Below, piece after piece: positions 58,414 through 64,000 of a stretch of DNA of 64,000 bases. Made by a program: the position numbers and the translations under genes. The notes under the pieces are model-generated. The model saw nothing but the letters and a program-made list of their open reading frames with translations. It was not told the DNA's origin and ran no database searches. This DNA comes from Oliverpabstia intestinalis. GTDB taxonomy: Bacteria > Bacillota > Clostridia > Lachnospirales > Lachnospiraceae. The number at the start of each line of letters is the position of its first letter. Position 1 is the stretch's first letter. Where the stretch lies: contig NZ_VUMS01000001.1 in assembly GCF_009696065.1 (NCBI RefSeq), forward strand, positions 62,001 through 126,000, read 5' to 3'.

Positions 58414-59349
58414 ATGAACCTGATATCAGTGATTGTTCCCTGTTGGAACGAAGAAGAGACCATACCAATCTATTATGAACATATGTGTCCGGTGATGGAT
58501 GCGATAGATGCGGACTGTGAACTGATCTTTGTGGATGACGGATCACAGGATGCGACACTTTCGGAGATGAAGAAACTGTCAGAGAAGGATGCGCGCTGCC
58601 AGTACCTTTCTTTTTCGAGAAATTTCGGAAAAGAAGCGGCCATCTACGCGGGACTCTGTAAGGCAAAGGGAGATTATGTGGTGGTGATGGATGTGGATCT
58701 GCAGGATCCGCCGGAACTTTTGCCGAAGATGTATGAGATGGTCAAAAACGGAACCTGTGACAGCGTCGCTACCAGACGCTCCGACCGAACCGGGGAGCCG
58801 GTGATCCGCTCGTTTTTATCGGAAAACTTCTATAAATTTATCAACAAAATCTCAAAAACACAGCTGGTGTACGGAGCGAGAGACTATCGGATCATGTGCC
58901 GGAAAATGGTAGATGCCGTGTTGCAGATGAGTGAGTATAACCGGTTTTCGAAAGGAATCTTCAGCTGGGTTGGCTTCAAAACCGAATGGCTGGAATATGA
59001 AAATGTAGAGCGCAGCGCGGGAGAGACGAAATGGTCTCTGCGCCAGCTGTTTAAGTATTCTCTGGAAGGGATAACCGGTTTTTCTGTGGCTCCTTTATCG
59101 GTGGCGGCAGTGCTTGGTGTTGTATTCTGCGGGGTATCGTTTTTAATGATATTGTTTCTGGTGATCCGGACACTGATCTGGGGCGATCCGGTGGCGGGCT
59201 GGCCTTCGATGGTCTGCGTGATCCTGTTTATGGGAGGCATCCAGCTGCTCTGCATGGGGATCATGGGAGAGTATCTCTCGAAAACCTATCTGGAATCCAA
59301 ACATCGTCCGATCTATATCGTAAGGAGTTCCAGTTATGAAAAAGAGTAA
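58414..59349 (+). CDS. GT2 polyprenyl-phosphate glycosyltransferase (CsbB/GtrB type)
   Basis: Loads a sugar onto undecaprenyl phosphate at the cytoplasmic face. The 311-residue protein has a GT2 domain (SVIVPCWNEEETIPIYYEHM, LIFVDDGSQDATLSEMKKL, VVMDVDLQDPPELLPKM with the DxD metal site, GARDYRIMCRKMVDAVL) and two C-terminal membrane helices (about 228-255 and 265-290). It overlaps by 14 bases a YfhO-family gene. In Bacillus subtilis CsbB makes the lipid-linked GlcNAc that YfhO uses to decorate lipoteichoic acid, and the pairing here argues for a similar job. The sugar here is inferred, not shown. Confidence 0.9.
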   Translation: MNLISVIVPCWNEEETIPIYYEHMCPVMDAIDADCELIFVDDGSQDATLSEMKKLSEKDARCQYLSFSRNFGKEAAIYAGLCKAKGDYVVVMDVDLQDPPELLPKMYEMVKNGTCDSVATRRSDRTGEPVIRSFLSENFYKFINKISKTQLVYGARDYRIMCRKMVDAVLQMSEYNRFSKGIFSWVGFKTEWLEYENVERSAGETKWSLRQLFKYSLEGITGFSVAPLSVAAVLGVVFCGVSFLMILFLVIRTLIWGDPVAGWPSMVCVILFMGGIQLLCMGIMGEYLSKTYLESKHRPIYIVRSSSYEKE

Positions 59350-61909
59350 TGCAAAAGAGAAAATTTGCGGACTGGCGTCTTACGCTGTACTGGCTGTTCT
59401 GACTGTGGCAGCGTGCTGGTTTTTTGCCGGAAGATACGGTGTCTTCGGGGCAAATATGGACTGGATCAGTCAGCACAGCGTGTTCCCGGAGTATTTCCGG
59501 CAGCAGTTTTATCAGACAGGACAGTTTTTTCCGGAATACGCGGCGAACATCGGCGGCGGGCAGAATATTTACAATTTTTCCTATTATGGGCTGTATAATC
59601 CGATCGTGCTGATCGCTTATCTGCTTCCGTTTATGAAAATGAGCGATTATCTGATGACTGCCGGTGTGATCTGTCTGGCGGTTTCGGTCTGCCTGCTGTA
59701 CGGGTGGCTGAAAAAACGGGGATTTTCCACAGAGATTGCGCAGGGCGTGGCAGTCCTGTTTTTACTGGCGGGACCGATGATCTATCAGTCCTGTCATCAG
59801 ATCATGTTTGTGCAGTATATGCCATTCTTACTGATGACGTTTCTGGGTGTGGATCGGTACTGGGAAAAAGGAAAACCAGGTCTGTATACCCTGGGTGTGT
59901 TTCTGATGATTCTGACCAGTTTTTATTTCAGCATCGCGGGAATGGCAGCGATATTTTTATATGGTTGGTACGGTTATCCCAAAGGGATCCGAAAGAGAAA
60001 ACTGTTCGGATTCCCGGTTCCGATGATCGTGGCGGTACTTTCAGCCGGTGTACTGCTGATTCCTACGGCATATGCGATCCTGCAGCGAAGCGGAAGTTCC
60101 CAAAGTCAGAATCTGAAAGAACTGCTGATGCCGAATCTGCAGCTGGACAGTTCACTGTACGGCACTTACAGCGCGGGGCTGACGGTTATTCTGGTGGCGG
60201 TTTTGCTTGGCGGGATCGTGTGTGGATCGATCCGGGAGCGGGTGGTATCGGTGGTCTGCGTGGCACTTCTGACGGTTCCTGTATTTGCCTGGGGATTTAA
60301 CGGGATGCTGTATGTGCGGTACAAATCACTGATCCCGTTTCTTCCATTTTTCTGTTATCTTACGGCAGTGTTTTTGAACCGTATGAAAAACGGGGAAATA
60401 GGCAGATGGAAAGGAACATTCATATTTGGCGGTACGGTGGGTGTCAGTCTGCTGGCACTTTATCTGCAGGGGGACGGATCGAGGGCGCAGAATTATCAGC
60501 TGATCCTGTTCGAAAGCGCAGCACTGTTTTTCTTCTTTCTGATCTTTCAGAAGTGGAAACGCCCGTTCCTGCTTCTGGTTCCGGCGCTGGTATGCCTGGT
60601 GCTGATCAATCATGTGGTGAACGGAAAGGCAGGCAATCTGGTGCAGAAAGAAGATTATCAGGAGATCACAGACAGTGCCTGGCAGGATGCCGTGCGTGAT
60701 GCGCTGGACGGAGAAACCGGCCTGTACCGGACGGAGCAAAGCGGAGTTGCAAAGAAGCGAAAAGACAACGTAAACCGGATCTGGGATATGCGCCAGTGGA
60801 CGACTTCGGTATACTCTTCCGCCTATAACACAGCGTATCAGAAGTTTCGGAACAATGTCTTTCAGGTGGAACAGCCGTTTCGAAACGGACTGATGCAGTC
60901 CGCCTCGGCCAATCCGCTGTTTCAGAAGTTTATGGGAGTCAAATATGTGATCGGACGGAGTGAAGACGGGGAGAACTTCACGACGGAGGTACAGGAGGCG
61001 GCTGCGCCGGTGATCTACGGAACGAATCGGGTGATCGCGGAAAAAACGTATCAGGCCATGAAATTCCCGTATAATCAGACCATGCTGATGCAGTATGTGG
61101 TAACAGGAAATGAAAAGATCGCCGATACAGGGGTTGAAAAGACGAAGGGTATACAGGAAACAAACGTAACGTTTACGGCGAAGCAGGGAGTGACAAAGGA
61201 AGACGATTCCTGGAAGATTAAGACAAAAAAAGAGCAGAAAGCCACACTTTCTCTTGACGAAGATGCATCGGGAAAAGAGAGAATCCTGTATCTGCAATTT
61301 GATGTGGAAAATGGACATCCGAACCGGGATGTGAGCATCGTGATCAACGGGATCAGAAATAAGCTGACGGCAAAAAGTCATCTGTATTATAATGACAACA
61401 CGACATTTACTTATCTGATGAAACTTTCCGCAGATCAGGAAAAGATAAAAGTGACGTTCGGTGCGGGAACTTATCGGATCTGTAACCTGAAAAGCTATGT
61501 CAGTGATACGACGGTACTGGAAGATGCTTCTCTATACCGGTCCACATTCACACCGGATCGGAACGCAACAAAGGGAAACCAGATCAGTGGCAGTATCGAG
61601 ATGGAGCAGGACGGCTATCTGATCACATCGATCCCGTACGACAGTCATCTGGAGATCAAAGTGGACGGGAGAGAGGTCGTGACGGAGAAAGTCAATACGG
61701 CGTTTCTGGGCTGCCGGATGGTAAGCGGGGGGCACTGGGTGACGATCACCTACCACGCCCCGGGACTTTCCACGGGAAAATGGATCAGCCTGCTGGGGGT
61801 CTTTTTGTGGGGAGTGATGTGTTTTCTGACGGGGAAACGCAGAAAAGCAGAGAAAGAGACAGATGAAGAAGTTGCAGAATATGCTTCCGGTGTGAATAAA
61901 GTTCTGTAA
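59336..61909 (+). CDS. YfhO family membrane glycosyltransferase
   Basis: An 857-residue GT-C-like protein with about 12 or more membrane helices over residues 10-430 (YAVLAVLTVAACWFFAG, then PEYFRQQFYQTGQFFPEYAANIGGGQNIYNFSYYGLYNP, the conserved first loop of YfhO). A large extracellular C-terminal domain (about 430-820) and a final membrane helix near the end follow. YfhO proteins move the sugar from undecaprenyl phosphate to an extracellular polymer such as lipoteichoic acid. It is coupled to the GT2 gene. The flippase GtcA, needed in the Bacillus and Listeria systems, is not in the window. Confidence 0.88.
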   Translation: MKKSNAKEKICGLASYAVLAVLTVAACWFFAGRYGVFGANMDWISQHSVFPEYFRQQFYQTGQFFPEYAANIGGGQNIYNFSYYGLYNPIVLIAYLLPFMKMSDYLMTAGVICLAVSVCLLYGWLKKRGFSTEIAQGVAVLFLLAGPMIYQSCHQIMFVQYMPFLLMTFLGVDRYWEKGKPGLYTLGVFLMILTSFYFSIAGMAAIFLYGWYGYPKGIRKRKLFGFPVPMIVAVLSAGVLLIPTAYAILQRSGSSQSQNLKELLMPNLQLDSSLYGTYSAGLTVILVAVLLGGIVCGSIRERVVSVVCVALLTVPVFAWGFNGMLYVRYKSLIPFLPFFCYLTAVFLNRMKNGEIGRWKGTFIFGGTVGVSLLALYLQGDGSRAQNYQLILFESAALFFFFLIFQKWKRPFLLLVPALVCLVLINHVVNGKAGNLVQKEDYQEITDSAWQDAVRDALDGETGLYRTEQSGVAKKRKDNVNRIWDMRQWTTSVYSSAYNTAYQKFRNNVFQVEQPFRNGLMQSASANPLFQKFMGVKYVIGRSEDGENFTTEVQEAAAPVIYGTNRVIAEKTYQAMKFPYNQTMLMQYVVTGNEKIADTGVEKTKGIQETNVTFTAKQGVTKEDDSWKIKTKKEQKATLSLDEDASGKERILYLQFDVENGHPNRDVSIVINGIRNKLTAKSHLYYNDNTTFTYLMKLSADQEKIKVTFGAGTYRICNLKSYVSDTTVLEDASLYRSTFTPDRNATKGNQISGSIEMEQDGYLITSIPYDSHLEIKVDGREVVTEKVNTAFLGCRMVSGGHWVTITYHAPGLSTGKWISLLGVFLWGVMCFLTGKRRKAEKETDEEVAEYASGVNKVL

Positions 61910-62219
61910 AATGTGGAAAAAATCAGGTATAAATGTTGGTAAATGTGGACAACGTGTGTGTATGACAGGTTGTAGAAAAGACCGGAACATGATAAGATAT
62001 CAGGGTCAAAAGGTCTGAAATCTGACGCAAGCTTGCTTGCAGGAAGATTTCTGAACTTGGGGCCCGCCAAAAACATGAGTAAGTAGCCATTTTTCGAAGA
62101 AAAATGAGCGGATTGCGAATGTTTTTGAGGATTGTGAGAGTACGAAGTACGGAACAATCCGATATCTTAACATCATTATAATTATGTGGCAACAAACAGA
62201 GAAAAGAGGAATTATCATT
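61910..62219. other. gene-free region before the PHP phosphatase gene
   Basis: No convincing gene. It contains AGCTTGCTTGC-type repeats near 62031, a TTTTTCG/CGAAAAA stem (62091-62105), and the second copy of the GGATTGT...ACAATCC repeat (62128-62166). No clear terminator follows the yfhO gene. Confidence 0.4.
62128..62166. repeat. short repeat with GGATTGT/ACAATCC arms, copy 2
   Basis: Matches 40111-40149 over 39 bases with three differences. Both copies lie between genes. Confidence 0.65.
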
Positions 62220-62936
62220 ATGAAATACAATTCGGTCCTGGACTTACACACTCATACAATCGTCAGCGGACACGCGTACTCCACGTTAAGAGAGATGGCA
62301 AAAGCAGCCTCCGATAAAGGGCTGGAGCTGTTGGGAATCACGGAACATGCACCGAAGATGCCGGGAACCTGTCATCTGTTTTATTTTGACAATCTGCGGA
62401 TCGTACCGAGAGAACTGTATGGCATCGAACTGGTGCTGGGGTCTGAGGTCAATATTCTGGATGCGAAAGGAACCGTAGATCTTCCGCAGAAGACTATGGA
62501 AAAGCTGGATATCATCATCGCCAGCCTGCATACCCCGTGCATGGAACCGGGAAGCTGTCAGGAGAACACGGAAGCGTATCTGAACGCCATGAAGAATCCA
62601 TGCGTCAATATCATTGGTCATCCGGATGACGGAAGATATGAAGTGGACTACGAGGCACTGGTACAGGGAGCAAAAGAATACGGAAAGATCCTGGAACTGA
62701 ATAACCATTCCATGGATCCCGGCTGCAGCCGTATCCATGCGGTAGAGAACGATACGATCATGTTAAACTACTGCAAAAAATATCAGGTACCGGTCGTGAT
62801 GGACAGCGATGCCCACTTTGATACACTGATCGGGGAATTCGATATGGCAAGAGAACTGCTGACAAAACTGGACTTTCCGGAAGAACTGGTGCTGAACCGA
62901 TCAGCAGAAGAAGTGAAAAAATATCTGAAGAAGTAA
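62220..62936 (+). CDS. PHP-domain phosphatase (YcdX type)
   Basis: A 238-residue metal-dependent phosphatase of the PHP superfamily. The trinuclear metal site is visible: LDLHTHTIVSGHAYST (HxH plus a further His), GITEHAPKM, LGSEVNIL, IASLHTP, IGHPDDGRYEVD and VMDSDAHFD. This pattern matches YcdX-like proteins rather than histidinol phosphatase HisK or the PolX domain. The physiological substrate is unknown. ATG 62220 follows AAAGAGGAATTATC. It is monocistronic; the metG leader begins shortly after its stop. Confidence 0.88.
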   Translation: MKYNSVLDLHTHTIVSGHAYSTLREMAKAASDKGLELLGITEHAPKMPGTCHLFYFDNLRIVPRELYGIELVLGSEVNILDAKGTVDLPQKTMEKLDIIIASLHTPCMEPGSCQENTEAYLNAMKNPCVNIIGHPDDGRYEVDYEALVQGAKEYGKILELNNHSMDPGCSRIHAVENDTIMLNYCKKYQVPVVMDSDAHFDTLIGEFDMARELLTKLDFPEELVLNRSAEEVKKYLKK

Positions 62937-62947
62937 AATTTACAGAC

Positions 62948-62976
62948 TTTACAAATACAAACGTATGTGCTACGAT
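62948..62976 (+). promoter_or_regulatory. promoter of the T-box-metG transcript
   Basis: TTTACA and TACGAT are separated by 17 bases, placing the transcript start near 62983, just before the T-box stem I. Confidence 0.6.
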
Positions 62977-62994
62977 AAACTATAGTCATAAACA

Positions 62995-63257
62995 AAAACA
63001 CCGTGACGAAGAGAGTACATGCACGACTGTCATTACAGAGAATTCCCGGAGGCTGAGAGGGAAGTGACAAGGTGAATGGAAGATGGCTTCTGAGAGGCGC
63101 ACCGAGCCGGAAGGTTAGGCTGCGACAGGATCCGCCTGTTATAGCGGCAGAGTATAGCAGTACTTGGCAAGGTTTCTTTCGTGAGAAAGAGACGAAGAGA
63201 AGTGGTAACACGGTATCATATCCGTCTTCTTACAAACAGTAAGAAGGCGGTTTTTTT
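62995..63257 (+). ncRNA. T-box leader controlling metG
   Basis: A tRNA-sensing riboswitch. The T-box sequence GAAGTGGTAACACGG (63199-63213) is present; its TGGT would pair with the ACCA 3' end of uncharged tRNA. The terminator CCGTCTTCTTAC/GTAAGAAGGCGG (63222-63250) with seven T residues follows. The stem I region runs from about 62999 to 63100 with a GAAGAGA kink motif. Two ATG triplets at its 3' side (63076-63078 and 63083-63085, in AAGATGGC) are candidates for a Met specifier codon. The downstream gene is methionyl-tRNA synthetase, which agrees with a Met specifier. Uncharged tRNA-Met would favour the antiterminator. Confidence 0.85.
63222..63257 (+). terminator. T-box terminator hairpin
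   Basis: CCGTCTTCTTAC pairs with GTAAGAAGGCGG around AAACA and is followed by TTTTTTT. Confidence 0.9.
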
Positions 63258-63345
63258 ACGCGAGCAACGAGCCAAAGTCCGTGCTTGCACGAGACCTTGG
63301 CGACTGCCGCGGTAACTTGAGAAACTCGCGGAGCGTGTTTCTCAT
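63256..63345. repeat. decayed internal segment of the GTAAC-family element between T-box and metG
   Basis: TTACGCGAGCAACGAG, CAAAGTCC, TGCTTGCACG, TGCCGCG and AAACTCGC...AGCGTGTTT occur in the same order as in the reverse complement of the 233-bp element's interior (30270-30210). The terminal GTAAC ends are not present. Most of the 116 bases separating the T-box terminator from the metG start are made of it. Confidence 0.7.
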
Positions 63346-63373
63346 AGTATGCGTGAGCAAGGAGGAACCAAAC

Positions 63374-64000
63374 ATGGCAAAAGAAAAATTTTATATGACA
63401 ACGGCGATTGCCTACACATCCGGCAAACCCCATATCGGTAATACCTACGAGATCGTACTGGCAGACAGTATCGCTCGCTTCAAAAGACAGCAGGGATACG
63501 ATGTATTCTTCCAGACCGGTACGGATGAGCACGGTCAGAAGATCGAGCTGAAAGCCGAAGAAGCAGGCATCACACCGAAGGAATATGTAGACAACGTATC
63601 CACAGAGATCAAGAGAATCTGGGATCTGATGAATACATCTTATGACAAATTTATCCGTACCACAGATGCAGACCATGAAAAACAGGTGCAGAAGATTTTC
63701 AAAAAACTCTACGATCAGGGAGATATCTACAAAGGACATTACGAAGGAATGTACTGTACCCCGTGCGAATCCTTCTTCACGGAGTCTCAGCTGGTAGACG
63801 GAAAATGTCCGGACTGCGGACGTCCGTGTACACCGGCAAAAGAAGAAGCATATTTCTTTAAAATGAGTAAATACGCTCCGCGCCTGATCAAATATATTAA
63901 CGAACATCCGAAGTTCATCCAGCCGGTATCCAGAAAGAACGAGATGATGAACAACTTCCTGCTTCCTGGACTGCAGGATCTGTGTGTATCCCGTACTTCC
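63374..64000 (+). CDS. metG: methionyl-tRNA synthetase (5' part, cut by window end)
   Basis: Charges tRNA-Met with methionine. The first 209 codons are in the window: YMTTAIAYTSGKPHIGNTYE with the HIGH-like HIGN motif, GYDVFFQTGTDEHGQKIE, and a zinc-knuckle insert with two CxxC pairs (CTPC and CPDC) around residues 131-157. The KMSKS motif and any C-terminal tRNA-binding domain lie beyond the window. AAGGAGG precedes the ATG by 8 bases. Expression is controlled by the upstream T-box. Confidence 0.95.
   Translation, partial: MAKEKFYMTTAIAYTSGKPHIGNTYEIVLADSIARFKRQQGYDVFFQTGTDEHGQKIELKAEEAGITPKEYVDNVSTEIKRIWDLMNTSYDKFIRTTDADHEKQVQKIFKKLYDQGDIYKGHYEGMYCTPCESFFTESQLVDGKCPDCGRPCTPAKEEAYFFKMSKYAPRLIKYINEHPKFIQPVSRKNEMMNNFLLPGLQDLCVSRTS

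Noticed and set aside
63256-63360. Reading the sequence after the T-box terminator as part of the T-box structure.
   Set aside because: It lies downstream of the terminator T run and matches the interior of the dispersed repeat instead.

Overview
The window looks like a chromosome segment of an anaerobic, spore-forming gut Firmicute of the Lachnospiraceae (Blautia / Mediterraneibacter / Dorea type; genus not resolvable by eye). The reasons are sporulation genes (spoIID, spoIIQ), a reverse rubrerythrin under a PerR-type repressor, AGGAGG-type ribosome binding sites, moderate GC, a T-box in front of metG, and a strong glycan-degrading content. No rRNA, tRNA, CRISPR array, prophage or intact insertion sequence was found.

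Layout. 1-2 kb: sporulation genes spoIID and a catalytically dead spoIIQ. 2-10 kb: a GH13_31 maltase, a small GIY-YIG protein, a large secreted cell-wall-binding-repeat protein with a DUF5722 glycosidase-like domain, and a GH36 alpha-galactosidase. 10-20 kb: hemolysin-III family membrane protein, short ribosomal protein S1, CBS/DRTGG pyrophosphatase, flavin reductase, gdhA, dinB, an orphan corrinoid-activator (RACo-like) protein and a MATE exporter next to a broken LysR gene. 21-32 kb: shikimate-kinase-like protein, murA, a TPR/acidic-linker/AAA protein, rsmA, a DUF1002 protein, a small alarmone synthetase, a corrinoid adenosyltransferase, reverse rubrerythrin, perR and a DUF1292 protein. 33-40 kb: a membrane diguanylate cyclase, an unannotated 48-residue ORF, DAHP synthase, an EamA transporter and a FeoA-FeoB fusion. 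40-49.6 kb: GH42 beta-galactosidase, a five-gene oligopeptide/nickel-type ABC operon behind a structured leader RNA with its own terminator, and malic enzyme. 49.7-64 kb: AraC regulator divergent from a GH112 galacto-N-biose / lacto-N-biose type phosphorylase, an RmlD-like reductase with a dicarboxylate/glutamate symporter, a two-component system, a CsbB-like/YfhO pair for polymer glycosylation, a PHP phosphatase, and T-box-metG (cut by the window end).

How it fits together. GH112, GH42, GH36 and the secreted DUF5722 protein suggest use of host mucin or milk-type galactosides, with GH13_31 for starch-derived maltosides. The PerR regulon is visible directly: near-identical 7-1-7 palindromes lie before both rubrerythrin and perR.

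Most notable. (1) A dispersed repeat family with GTAAC...GTTAC ends, from 27 bp units to 233 bp copies. Exact 8-bp target duplications are visible at three sites. Its ends supply the stop codons of neighbouring genes, and a decayed copy lies between the metG T-box terminator and metG. (2) An unclassified structured leader RNA with a possible kissing loop and an intrinsic terminator in front of the ABC operon. (3) A second MITE (TA duplication at CTAG) inserted in frame in the LysR pseudogene. (4) A third, 186-bp inverted-repeat element in the araC-GH112 control region.
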